Positions 11,028-21,393 of a stretch of DNA of 64,000 nucleotides are shown here, piece by piece. The notes beneath the pieces were generated by a model that was given only the letters and a program-made list of their open reading frames with translations, made no database searches and was not told the origin of the DNA. The stretch's first letter is position 1. Each line of letters begins with the position of its first letter. The translations under genes were made by a program, and so were the position numbers. The stretch comes from Typhlomys cinereus (lineage: Eukaryota; Chordata; Mammalia; Rodentia; Platacanthomyidae): assembly GCA_023101885.1 (NCBI GenBank), contig JALPQD010000245.1, forward strand, positions 2,915,376-2,979,375, written 5' to 3'.

Positions 11028-11343
11028 TTATTTTTTAATTTTTAATTTTTTTATTATTATTTATTCAACTGTGCGCATGTGCGTGTGTATGTGCGTGCGT
11101 GTGTGTATGTCTGTGTGTGTGTGTGTGTGTCTGTGTATGTGTAGAACCACGGACGAACTTGTGAACCACCATGGACGCCTCTACCTCCTTCTGCCCTGGG
11201 ATTCACAGGCTCTGCCCTACCAGGACCAGAAGCGCAGGCCGCCCCCGCTTTCCGCCTGGCGTCTATACGTGGGATCTGGGATCCGAACTCAGGACCTTCC
11301 GCCTGCAAGGCGGAGGCTTAACCCCTGAGCCACCTCTCCAGCC
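11028..11343 (-). mobile_element. young B2-superfamily SINE with perfect TSD
   Basis: A full-length minus-strand SINE. From 11343 leftward it has GGGGCTGGAGAGGTGGCTCA, the GGTCCTGAGTTCGGATCCC B-box, a CpG-rich GGCGGAAAGCGGGGGCGGCC body, a CGTCCATGGTGGTTCACAAG segment, (CA)n and a TTGAATAAATAAT A-rich end. It is flanked by the 16 bp direct repeat CCTCTTTTGTCTTTTA at 11012-11027 and 11344-11359, an intact target-site duplication. It is nearly identical to the copies at 37.0 and 60.1 kb, so the family was active recently. Confidence 0.93.
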
Positions 11344-11385
11344 CCTCTTTTGTCTTTTAATGAACTGATTTAATCTCCTTTTCAG

Positions 11386-11416
11386 TGTTTTGTTTTGTTT
11401 TGTTTTGTTTTGTTTT
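11386..11416. repeat. (TTTTG)n microsatellite
   Basis: Six pentanucleotide repeats occur just right of the young SINE. Confidence 0.9.
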
Positions 11417-12068
11417 CCACATGAGGCAACTGGACTGAATTCAGCATGCTTTCTGCACTTTTGGCATGCTTGATGTTGTTTTCTTATTCTTGGGCCTCCT
11501 AGTCTGTGTGGGGTGCCCCCACAGGTACTTTCCTAACATCACTGTGTTAGGATGTGATAAGATGAAAGCTTCCCCTTGTCCCCTCCCTACAGATGCTGGC
11601 TCTGGCCTGTCCCCGCCACTGGGAGGCATTGTCAGCTGTGCAGACTCAGAGGTATCTAGTCTTATTCTTTCTCTGGCGGGGAAGGGACAGAGGGGAGTTG
11701 GGGGAAGGGCGGGGAAGTTATGGGGAGATTGGGGGTCCCACAGAGCTGCTGCTGATCACTCTTCTAGAAGCCCATGGTGGCTGATTTGTGGAACCTGGTG
11801 TTCCTGACAGTGTAGACACTCTGTAAGGCCTTAGGGTATGAAGTGCGGCCTTTCCGTTTTCCTGAATATCACATCATCTGACTGGGAACTTGAGTCAGGG
11901 GCTCAGGAAACCAAGCGAGCTCCCATGGCCGTCTGGGCAGGAAACACAACCGCACCATCCTCTTTCAATGACGTCATTATCCCTGTTCTCTTTATTTCCT
12001 AACAACCAGTGGAGTCTGGGCCAACACCATCCTTTAGACATCCTAGGGAATAACATAAACAACCCCTT
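11417..12068. other. unassigned sequence
   Basis: No repeat or exon is recognised. Confidence 0.35.
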
Positions 12069-12269
12069 GGGGCTGGAGAGTTGGCTCTCAGCTAAGCTTC
12101 TGCCTTTCGAGCAGAAAGTCCTGAGTTTGGATACCTGGTAGCAGTGTACTTCTGGCCCAGAAAACCCAAGAGCAAAACCAAGAGGAGGTAGAAACAATCC
12201 AGGATGATTCCTGAAGTCACCCTTAGGCCCCCACAGGCACACACGGTGCTCTCTGATACACACACACAT

Positions 12270-12315
<46 letters not shown>

Positions 12316-12364
12316 CTAAAATAAAATAAAATAAAATAAAATAAAATAAAATAAAATAAAATAA
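12069..12364 (+). mobile_element. B2-superfamily SINE with (CA)n and (AAAAT)n tail
   Basis: The head GGGGCTGGAGAGTTGGCTCT is followed by GTCCTGAGTTTGGATACC. The tail is (CA)n (12257-12312) and then (AAAAT)n (12317-12364). The motif CAACCCC at 12060-12066 and 12365-12371 is a probable short target-site duplication. Confidence 0.85.
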
Positions 12365-12371
12365 GCAACCC

Positions 12372-13250
12372 CCCCATGCTTCTGTGATCCTGCAGGGAAA
12401 AAAAAACAGGCTTTTGTGTGATCCAAACCCTTTGTATTCTCATTAGCATATCTCTCATAAAGAGACATTGAAGCTAATATAGGTACAACTTCAAACAGGA
12501 AAAAAAAACCCTTTGATTTCTTTAGATTTAATTTATTATTTGAAATGGCAATCTTGCTTCTCTTGATGAGGGGCTCCCTGTTCAGAGAAATGTAATTTAA
12601 AATGAATCCCCCTTTGCTTCTTTCCTGGGGATGCTGAACTCAACTTGGTGCTCATTCCTTCGCCCGAATCCGCCTCACATCCCCATACCCGGGGACCTAC
12701 TGTTCTTACAGATGAAAAGGTGGATATTCAGCTTCAGACAGTTTCAGAAGGAGAGTTCTTTAGGGAGCTGTTGGGATTGTGAACTGTCCATGGCTGCAGT
12801 GACAGGCTTGGAAAGGTTCCCTGAATGAGGGTCTATTTCTGTGACTGCTTCCTTCTCCCCTCTGCCCCTCGTCCCTGGCATGAAATCATCGGCCTGCATG
12901 TCAAGGAAGAATGAGTTTCATGGGATGCATGTGCTGGAGTATTTTACTCCTGAAATCACTCAGAATTTCTCGTCATTGATGAAATCCAAAGCAGGACCTA
13001 TAGTATGTATGCATGTATGTGTGTATTTACTTATTTATTTATTTACTTATTTAATTTGTGTAAGGAGCCAGCATCCAGAAGCTGGGAACAAAGAAGCCGG
13101 CAGGCTGAGCTCTGGAATCTAGTCAGTGCTTGATTCTGCCACTTAGATTCCTGGCAAGACTATGGCCGCCAATCCAGCACTTAAAGAGCTCAAGGTTCCC
13201 CCACTGTGTAATTGGATTGTTAACAACTAAGTGTGTTTTTCCTTTTGGAT
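12372..13250. other. unassigned sequence with a (TTTA)n patch
   Basis: A short TTTATTTATTTA patch lies at about 13023-13053. Nothing else is recognised. Confidence 0.35.
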
Positions 13251-13252
13251 CC

Positions 13253-13386
13253 TTTTTTTTTTTCTCTCTTTGACAATTTCATTCAGTGAAGGTCAATCTC
13301 TCTCACTGACGTCTCACTCGATATTATTCCTCTTCTTCTACATGTTACCCTCCAACTTCTGTGTCTTTTTGTGGGAGTGTGTATAA

Positions 13387-13465
<79 letters not shown>

Positions 13466-13880
13466 AGTTTAATGAAGGTCCCCTGTATTAGCATGTACCT
13501 GGACATTTGATGGTGCATGGGAGACTTGCTTGTTGCTACACCACTGAAGAATGTGGCTCATGTCTCGCATTCAGCATTGGCTGTCCACAGCCCCTTAGGG
13601 AGAGCTGGAAGTTCATGAGACCTTCCTTTTCCATGGTGAAATGCAACACAGCATCTTATATTGGAAGGACTAATTCTAATTAAATGCACAAGATATTGAC
13701 AGAGCAGGAGATGCTCAGCCTCTAAATCAGCGAACAACGTTTGTGTGAGGTTACAAGCGATCTTTTCTCTATCAGCACATTCATAGTCTAGAGAGCAATC
13801 TTCATGGTTGAAAACTGGAGTCTTTCGTTCTGGCTTCTTCTGGGATGTGGCTGTGGGTCTCCTGTCATTCTTTACCTTGG
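13253..13880 (-). mobile_element. LINE-1 3' end (3' UTR), 5'-truncated
   Basis: The T-run at 13253-13263 is the poly(A) tail of a minus-strand insertion. Next comes a 'TTTGACAATTTCATTCAGTG' segment, CCTCTTCTTCTACATG, an internal (TG)n(AG)n microsatellite (13390-13465), and a stretch like rodent L1 3' UTR (CTGTCCACAGCCCCTTAGGG, TTCATGAGACC, CCATGGTGAAATGCAACA). A 108-codon minus frame in it (13558-13884) is not an L1 protein. The left boundary of the element near 13880 is approximate. Confidence 0.6.
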
Positions 13881-15782
13881 ACAACCTTCAGTCTATTGTT
13901 TCACTTCTTAGGAGAGCACATATCGTTTGCCAAACAAGAGGAGGTGGACTCAACTCCCTCATGACCACCTCAATAGTCACTGCCAACGCCCGTGCCCACC
14001 ATTTCCATTCCTGGATTAGGGGGTGGACCAGAGAGGGTTATCTGTGCAGGAAACTGGCAAACTCTTCAGGTACCCAGGAGAACACATCCCCCTCCTCACC
14101 AGCATACTGAGTCCTGCACTGCCTAGACCCAAAGCCAACTGCCTGGAAGTGGGGACCCCGATCTGGCAATGCTCACCGACTGCACACTGGCCAGAATCAG
14201 AGTCAATTTCAGAGTTCATGGATTCCTGAGTTTCAGAGCTAGGGTTCACCAGTGGGGTGGAGCCAAGACCACCTTTCAAGATGACTCTCTGCCTAGTCAG
14301 GTGCCCCCTCCTCTCTGAGGCACACCCCGCAGGAGATTGGTTTCATCATACAAATCGCTTCCTGGGTGACCTGCTTGCTTTGTTTGCCGACTTCTTTTGA
14401 GCCCGACGTCGTTTGCAGGATGACAAGGGTCAGCTTCCAGAACCACTCAGCCTGACTCAACTGCCTTCTCTGAGCTCAGTAACATAAATACCTCGAGAGC
14501 TTCATTTTTCTGTTTTCCTAAGTATGTCTTTCTTTGCCTGGGATTATTCCCTTGCGCACCCCTCTCCCCTCAGCTTGACATAAGCTGTGTGCAAAATCAT
14601 TCTTGCTTCTGTTCTTGCTCATGCCGAGAGGATGATCCCTCTCTCCCAGCCCCACAGCCTCAGCTCTACTTCCTGGAAGACTTTCTGATTTCCAGTGGGT
14701 GTTCCTTGTCTGCTGTGACTGCCAAGTGCTCATTCATGCTCCCACTAGGGACTGAGTGGTCCCCTTCGTAGCTGGGGGTGGGGGAGGGGAGCTCGCCTTG
14801 GAGGCCTTCTTCTGAGCTGTCATCTAGTGGACACCTGTCACGAACGACAGGATCTGGCAGGTAAGCTTCTGTCCCACCGTCGTGTTGCCTCGTCTGTTCC
14901 TAAGGACAGGCAAATGACATTGTCAGTGTGTCACAGAGGAAAGCGCAGTGTCAGCCTCCAGCCAGAAGAGGCCCAGCCCATGGCAGTGCCAACAGGAGCC
15001 TGTGGATGAGGCAGAAACTAAATCCCCTTACTCAACAGCAAAGAAACCCAGCTCCATTTCTCCACGCCTGCGTTGAGGCGTCACCACGGGGCATGTGGTC
15101 TTATTCACGAGGGTGGAGGAGGGAGGTGGTGAGGATGGTCGCTGTAAGAGACCCACAGACTGAGCACATGTCCCAGTGCTGCCCTGGTGCCTGCCCCTGA
15201 GTGGGCGGCCAGGCTGCCCTGCGACAGGGACCGTGGATGTGGGGTGTAATAAGAACAAAGCTCTTACCGGACAATGAGCTTCCTTCTAAGAGTCTCATCT
15301 ATGTTGGTTATTTTTATCTTTATAGTCACCCCATGTGGTCAGAGCTAAGATTGTCTGCGGCCACCCAGCATGCAAACATCACAGCTGGGGTGGAAACTAA
15401 TTGGGTCGGCTGTATTCTCCACGTCTGCTTTCCTACCTTGTGCGCAGGGTGGTGCGGTGGGAAAAGGCTTCATCTCAGTAGATACAAGGGGCTTGTTCTT
15501 GTGTTCTAGGCTTGTCAATATTCTGATAAACAGGACAGAGAGAATGCAGAAAGGAGGAGTGCCGCGCTCCTATCCAACTAATCTGGTAGAATATGTCTCA
15601 GTTTGGAAAAGGTGGATTCAAAGTAACATGTTTTGGGATAAGGACATGGCTTTATTTTAGAGAAATAAGGAAAATATGGGAATTGTCAGGTCTTGGTGTT
15701 TTCTTCCCAGTTCAGGCCTAAAGCCTGTTCCCTGGGAAGGTCACAGTAACCCCATGGGCAAGTGCTAGGAATTTCTCGATAT
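13881..15782. other. unassigned sequence
   Basis: This is about 1.9 kb of mostly single-copy-looking DNA. A partial CTCF-like core on the minus strand (CCACTAGATGAC, about 14819-14830) has one mismatch in the GGC triplet. No exon is recognised. Confidence 0.35.
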
Positions 15783-15858
15783 GCCACAATAAAGTCCAGG
15801 GACAGGTGCTAAGCATTTTTGCCACAATAAAGTCCAGGGACAGGTGCTAAGCATTTTT
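15783..15858. repeat. perfect tandem duplication of 38 bp
   Basis: Two identical 38 bp units (15783-15820 and 15821-15858) start GCCACAATAAAGTCCAGGG and end GCTAAGCATTTTT. Zero mismatches suggest a recent duplication. Each unit contains AATAAAG. Confidence 0.95.
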
Positions 15859-16099
15859 ACCTAGGTTTGTTTGGGATAATTCAAGTTTTGCCTCTGGCAG
15901 GAAGAATCCTTCTGGAATTTAGGAGTGCCCTTTCTTAGGGTTTTTTGGAACTAGCTTCCTGCTCTCTGTTCTAGAGAAGAAGCCTGCTTTTTAAGTTTCA
16001 GTCAAATACTAAATAGAAATTTCATGTCTAGTCATTTACAATAAGTAGACTTGTTAATCAGAATGTGTGCACTGATTTTAAGGAAATTAGAGAATAACT

Positions 16100-16884
16100 T
16101 CTAGAGTCTTAAAACATAGGTGGGTAAAATTCCCACCTACGTACTAACTCAGAAATTCCAGAAGTACAAGACTATGCTCTCAGTCCACCAGAACCTTAAA
16201 AGAAACTGTGATACCCTCTTACCCTGGCTGAAGGCCAAGGAAGAGACCATCATGCCAGAAAGTCTAGATGCCAAGACTGCCCCTGGAGATGGTATTTGCA
16301 ATCCAAACTGGGAGAATCCATGTCAGAAGCAAAGGGGGCCGTGTCTTTCCTACCCCAAACAGCACTCTTATGAGAAATCACAGAGATGGACCATCTGAGT
16401 GCACTCCCACCAATGATCGCCTCCGCCCCGAAAGAGACACCCTCGAAAGAGACACCCTCGGCATATGGGGCCTGACTGGACCCCAGGTTTGGAGTATGCA
16501 TGGTTCACAGATGGGTCATCTAACTGATGGCAATACGCTTCTGGAATTCCTCAAAGGAAGACATAAGCAATCTTACTATTAAAGGAATAGAAGGATGCTA
16601 TTATAGAAGTTATTCTTTTAATAATTATATTGCTTAAGTGTTTTCTTCAGTGCATACCTCAGTGCTCCATCGACAGAACCAGCTATAGCTTATGGGCCTT
16701 GAGTATCCAAGTCAAGGCCTCCTTAGAGATGTAGTTTAAGCTTGTATAGTAGAGACTGCATGAGCTGCATACATCTTCCCAAGTTAGAACCTGCTGCCAT
16801 GCCTGGTGCCTATGTCGACCTGCCTGACTGAGAGTATCAACCTGGAGAGGACAACAGCCAAAGCTCATGCTGGGACTTATGGGG
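16100..16884 (+). mobile_element. endogenous retrovirus internal remnant (pol RNase H fragment)
   Basis: At 16501-16527 one frame reads Trp-Phe-Thr-Asp-Gly-Ser-Ser-Asn-stop, the catalytic-Asp motif that opens retroviral RNase H. The rest of pol is not continuous: stops and frame changes surround it, and only about 360 bp separate it from the LTR, so integrase and env are deleted. A 92-codon frame at 16120-16398 is probably degraded internal sequence. The element is a dead fossil. Whether it is class I or class II is not decidable here. Confidence 0.55.
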
Positions 16885-17276
16885 TGTTGGGGACTCCTAT
16901 AGTTAATTGTAAAATATGTTCCTTGCTAAAATCAATAGGAGATCATTCTGCCTCTGTATTTTAAAAAAAGCAGTTAAAATGTGGGCTCAGCCCCATAGCT
17001 ATCCGGTGAAGCATTATAGATTAGATAAGTTTGGAAATACTGAGAGAATGTTTCTGTTAAGTGCCTTTGCCCTGAAGCAATGGGTTAGGTTCTTGAAAAA
17101 ATGTCCACCCTGAAGGTGATTTTTGCTGACTAAAAAATTATATGTCTGTTGTAGGTGCAACATTCTTTACCCCAAAATTTTCTGTATAAAAGTTGTCACG
17201 AAAGTTTCAATAAACGGGTTCAGGATTCACTCGGACGAGAGGGAGCCGCGTGTGTTCTGTTCTCCACCCGGTCCTA
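16885..17276 (+). mobile_element. retroviral LTR (3' LTR of the remnant)
   Basis: It starts TGTTGGGGACTCC at 16885. It has a TATA box TATAAAAG (17185-17192), a polyadenylation signal AATAAA (17209-17214), and a U5-like GGAGCCGCGTGTGTTCTG stretch ending near CGGTCC (about 17275). The signal order matches U3-R-U5 on the plus strand, the same orientation as the RNase H fragment. No matching 5' LTR was found within the window. Confidence 0.7.
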
Positions 17277-17277
17277 A

Positions 17278-17545
17278 GGAGCGAAGGAGGAAGGGGTGAG
17301 GTGGGGAGAGGAGGGGCAGGGAAAAGAGAAGAGCAAAGAGAGAAGGAGGGAGAGGAATGGAAAGGGAGGGAGAAAGAAAAAAGAGAGGGAGGGAGAGGGG
17401 AAAGAAGAAGAACAAGAGAGAGGGAGAGAGGAAGAAGTATAGAGAGAAAGAGGGATAGAGAGAGAAAAGGAGAGAGAGAGGGAGGGAGAAGGAAAGCAGT
17501 AGAGAAAGAGAGGGAGAAAGAGGAGAGAGGAGAGAAAAATAAATG
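17278..17545. repeat. polypurine tract (GGGA/GAGA/GAAA)n
   Basis: About 265 bp is nearly pure A and G on the plus strand, directly after the LTR. Frames in it encode only E/R/K/G or S/L/F/P repeats. Confidence 0.9.
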
Positions 17546-18173
17546 GACTTGTTCTTAAAATATTTCTCAACCTTAAAAATACGAGTTCTCTTTGCAGTGG
17601 ATATTAATCCTTTCACACAAAAGACAAATGTGCATGCAATGCAGACCCAAATAGAAGTCTAGGTTAGTTTCTCTCCCTTCTTTCTTTGTGTTGTAGCATT
17701 TTATTTTAAGGTAGTCATGACTTTCAGACTCGAATTAATTAGGAAAAATCAGCCTCATTTCTAAACTAGCACTCAGGTAAGTGTCAGACTTCCAATTATA
17801 CACATAAAAAAATATGTTAAGAACCTGCTCGGAGAAGCGTGTTTGCATCTGGCTTTCATCAACGCGGAGAAAAAGCTGGACCTCCAACCACATAAATAAC
17901 CATCCGTCTCCTGAGTGCCCAGGAGAGCTTTCCCCTGAGAGGATTCTGCACCTTTGAAAGTAATATAATGGTAATTAATTACTACAAAGAGATTAATACT
18001 GCATGCCAAGGATGATAAAGACACGCGCAGAGGCCCTGCAGGTGCCGTCCGTGGAGGCGGGAGGGAGCCACCAGCCCTGTCTGCGTGATTCACATTCAAC
18101 ACTGGAGGCCTGCTTCCCGCGTGGCTGCTCCCCTCCTGGTTTTTAATCAATTATTGAATTGGAATTCTTTTTA
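17546..18173. other. unique sequence, candidate conserved non-coding element
   Basis: No repeat is recognised. The core at 17940-18010 has a homeodomain-type TAATTAATTAC word, a CTTTGAAAG word and GATTAATAC. This composition is typical of developmental enhancers, but conservation is untested. Confidence 0.3.
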
Positions 18174-18235
18174 AGAATATTTTATTTGTTTAATGGATGG
18201 AGAAAGAGAGAAGCAGGAGAGAGAGAAAGAGAAAG

Positions 18236-18302
<67 letters not shown>

Positions 18303-18458
18303 AGAGTCCTCATGCCATAGTACACAAGATAGTCAGAGGACAACTTTCAGAAGTTTATACTCTCCTTTGACCTTATGCATGAAGGAATCCTGGGATCGAT
18401 CTCAGGTCTCTAGATTTGTGAGCAGACACGTTTACATGCTGAGCCATTTTTTTGGTCC
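18174..18458 (-). repeat. B3-type SINE with long (GA)n tail
   Basis: The minus-strand head GGACCAAAAAAATGGCTCAG is at 18458. Body motifs follow (CTTCTGAAAGTTGTCCTCTG). Then a (TC)n tail (plus-strand (GA)n, 18238-18300) ends in AAACAAATAAAATATTC. Confidence 0.8.
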
Positions 18459-18474
18459 TGCATTTGAATTCTTG

Positions 18475-18732
18475 ATTATTATTATTAATAGTAGTAGCAG
18501 TGCACGTGCGCGAGCATGTGTGTGCGTGTGTGTACACACTGGAGTGACGTGAGTGTGTGCGCCTGAGAAGGCCCAAGAGTGACTTTGGAAATCATCCTGG
18601 ATCGCTCTATTTTCTTACTGCTTTGCTCTGGGGTTTCTCAGGCTCCACCTTTTAGGGCCTGAATTTCAAGCCTGCTCCTTGGCTTTTTTTTTTAACCAAG
18701 TCCTTTTACCCCTGAGCTGTCCCCTGAGCCCT
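18475..18732 (-). repeat. B2-superfamily SINE
   Basis: The minus-strand head AGGGCTCAGGGGACAGCTCA is followed by the shared body and a TG/CG-rich tail (plus 18500-18560). The copy is diverged. Confidence 0.75.
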
Positions 18733-19025
18733 GCATTTGAAGTTTATTCTACCTTCACACTTGAAATCATTGGTTGTTGGCCTCTGTGCTCCTAATGTTC
18801 TGTCTCACTTAAGCTCCAATGTTCCCCTAGTCCAAGCAATGACGTTATGTCATTGAGCCCTGCTCAGAAGCCTTACAGGCTGGCAGCACTTTTAACAGTG
18901 CATTCCAGTTATTAACCACTGCATATGTTTATATATGTGTGTGTGTGTGCGAACATGTGTGCACAAAGATCTATGCCTAAGGTCACAAGTCAGTCTCACT
19001 GGTTGCCCCTCAGGTGCTATCCACT
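18733..19025. other. unassigned sequence with a short TG run
   Basis: (TG)n occurs at about 18935-18960. Nothing else is recognised. Confidence 0.35.
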
Positions 19026-19028
19026 GTA

Positions 19029-19290
19029 TTTATTTATTTATTTTGGGGGGGAGACAGGTGTTCTCACTGGCCTGAGGCTTACCTAGTAGGCTAGGCTGCC
19101 CAGCCAGTGACCCCCAGGAGTTCACCTGTCTTGGCCTCCCTGGTTCTAGGGTTACAGAGCTAACCCTAGGTGTGTGTACAGATGTGTGTACCACCACATC
19201 TGGCTGCTATCACATGGTTGGTAAGGATCAAACCTAGGACCTCATGCTTGCATGGCAAACACCCCCTGACTGAGCTGTCTCCCCAGTCCC
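19029..19290 (-). repeat. B4-type SINE (ID + B1-like dimer), near full length
   Basis: The minus strand starts GGGACTGGGGAGACAGCTCA (ID head with A-box) and has the B-box GGTCCTAGGTTTGATCC. The B1-like right arm follows (AGGGAGGCCAAGACAGGTGA, CAGCCTAGCCTACTAGG, CAGGCCAGTGAGAACACC). It ends in A-rich AAAATAAATAAATA. Confidence 0.8.
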
Positions 19291-20205
19291 TAAACACCAG
19301 TGTTTAAAGAGAGACATGAGATCTCTGGGTCCTTAGCTCAGTCATCCACGGTGTTTAAAGATTAGCAGTCTTTCTGTAAGGCAGCGTTCTGAGAATTATT
19401 TAACATGCTTAAAGGCACTCTTTGCATAGGGCAGATGGTTGCTTGGCCCTGGAGAGAAAAGTGCAGGCCTGTGGGTGGGAGAGAGGTTTGCAGTTTGCAG
19501 AATGACTTTGGCTGGACATAGGTGAGCTACCGTGTTTGTGTGGGGGACATAGAATGCATCAGGCATTGCTGGTGGTTACTTTGCTATGTCACGAGGGACA
19601 GGCAGTGGGTGGTCACGTGGGTGCCTCCGTCCTGTCTCAGCACAGGGGCTGACAGCGTGTCTTTCGAGGTAGTTGTTCCGGCCGCAGCCTCTGTCTCTCC
19701 TCTCATGCTGTGTGGGGCTGGCCTCGTTATTTTCTCTCTCTGAACAGTGTCAACATCTGAAGCCTGTGGGCCAGGAGGGGACACATTTCGCAATGTCCTT
19801 TTCAAACAGGATCTTGGAAAGAATGTTCAAGCCAAACTCAGAGTCTTGCTTTGTGTTCACCAAGTTGATTGTGGGGATCTAAAATTGACTTTGTTTATGT
19901 GGGCTGTGCATGCATGTGCACGTATGTGCACATGCGTGTGTGTACGTGTGTGGCAGTCAGAGGTCAATTTTGAGTTTCATTCGTTAGAGACATGGTAGAT
20001 TACCTGTAGATTCATAGCTATTTTGAGAAACTCCTTTATAGTTTAAAGTCATATAAACTATATATGTTATAGTGTTTAAGACACTGAGCTATGGGCTTGT
20101 GCATTTCATCTGCAATCCATACAAAAACTCTGTAAGATCCATATTGTTATCTCTATAAAGAGAAACACTGTAGTTCAGAAAATTCAAGTATCCAGCGCCA
20201 CAGCC
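19291..20205. other. unassigned sequence
   Basis: No repeat is recognised except a short TG-rich patch at about 19905-19955. Confidence 0.35.
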
Positions 20206-20834
20206 AGCCTGTCTCAAGCCTGTCCTGGGAGTTCACGGCCAGCCTATCTCTCTAGCTAGCCTGTCCCAGGAGCTCACAGCCAGCCTGTCTCTAGCCTGTC
20301 CCAGGAGCTCCATGGCCAGCCTGTCTCTCCAGCTAGCTTGTCCCAAGAACTCATGGCCAGCCTGTCTCTAGCTTGTCTCAGGAGCTCACGGCCAGCCTGT
20401 CTCTCCAGCTAGCCTGTCCCAAGAGCTCATGGCCAGCCTGTCTCTAGCTTGTCTCAGGAGCTCACGGCCAGCCTATCTCTTTAGCCAGCTTGTCTCTAGC
20501 CTGTCTTGGGAGCTCCACAGCCAGCCTGGCTCTTTAGCTAGCCTGTCCCAGGAGCTCATAGCTAACCTGTCTCTAGCCTGTTCCAGGAGGTCCACAGCCA
20601 GCCTGTCTCTAGCCTGTCCCAGGAGGTCCACAGCCAGCCTGTCTCTATCCTGTCCCAGGAGCTCACGGCCAGCCTGTCTCTAGCCTGTCCCAGGAGCTCA
20701 CGGCCAGCCTGTCTCTAGCCTGTCCCAGGAGCTCACGGCCAGCCTGTCTCTTTAGCTAAGCTGTCCTGGGGAGATCCACAGCTAGTCTGTCTCTAGCCTG
20801 TCCTAGGAGGTCCACGGCCAGCCTGTCACTAGCC
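20206..20834. repeat. minisatellite, ~16.5 units of 35/41 bp
   Basis: Sixteen head-to-tail units and a partial one begin AGCCTGTCTCT. Starts are 20206, 20241, 20282, 20318, 20359, 20394, 20435, 20470, 20523, 20564, 20600, 20636, 20671, 20706, 20741, 20784 and 20820. The short unit is 35-36 bp. The long unit is 41 bp with a CCAGCT or TTAGCT insert after CTCT. Short and long units alternate at 20206-20469, so a 76 bp higher-order unit was amplified there. Units at 20671 and 20706 are identical. Neither period is a multiple of three, so the array is not coding. Confidence 0.95.
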
Positions 20835-21393
20835 TTTTTGCTTCCTTTTCTGAGCATAGCATGTTTGCCTTGCTTGGAGTCCAGAGCTGGCATCTGACCT
20901 TGAAGTTGCCTGGCCTTCTGCACTTCATTTCCCTTTCCACCTCCATTACCCAATGGATGAAAGTTTTGAGATGAAAGTTTTGTTAAACTTGGCGGTTTCT
21001 TCCTCACAACTGAAGGGAGTCTGGGGAATGAGGTTTTGAAGTTTGGGCTGAACCTAGGGGTGCAGCCCATGCGAGTATAGACCATGGGGGTGCAGAGTGA
21101 GCATTACCTGAGCCCTGAGAATGAATCCCCCACGGCAAGGGAAAGGGGTGCAGGGCAGTAGAAGTAAGACGTTTGCTGGGGTGAGATTCAATGGGGCAGG
21201 CGATACTGAAGTGGTGTTGTGGAAGAAGAATGGTACCTTGGACAGCTGTAGAGTGAGGAAGGAATGGTAGAGAGAGGCGGAGAGACTGCTCGGAGCTCCG
21301 GCGACAGAGGAAAGATGTGCGAAGACGTGGTGGTAAAAAGGGGTGGCGATGACCCAAAAGAGGTGAGATATGTCACACTCAGGAGCTGTTGGC
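20835..21393. other. unassigned sequence
   Basis: No family is recognised. Minus-strand frames up to 129 codons (21054-21443) overlap each other in different registers and look like chance frames. Confidence 0.35.

Noticed and set aside
11890..12458. 187-codon minus-strand frame
   Set aside because: It runs through a SINE with its (CA)n and (AAAAT)n tails.
13558..13884. 108-codon minus-strand frame
   Set aside because: It lies in a stretch resembling L1 3' UTR, which is non-coding.
14819..14830. Second CTCF site on the minus strand
   Set aside because: The CCACTAGATGAC core has a mismatch in the invariant GGC triplet and poor flanks.
16120..16398. Intact retroviral gene
   Set aside because: The 92-codon frame is short, bounded by stops, and not continuous with the RNase H motif downstream. 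It is treated as degraded internal sequence.
20429..20683. Repeat protein with SLACPRRSTA-like units
   Set aside because: It is the 35/41 bp minisatellite read in frame over a stretch where unit lengths happen to be compatible. Unit lengths are not multiples of three.
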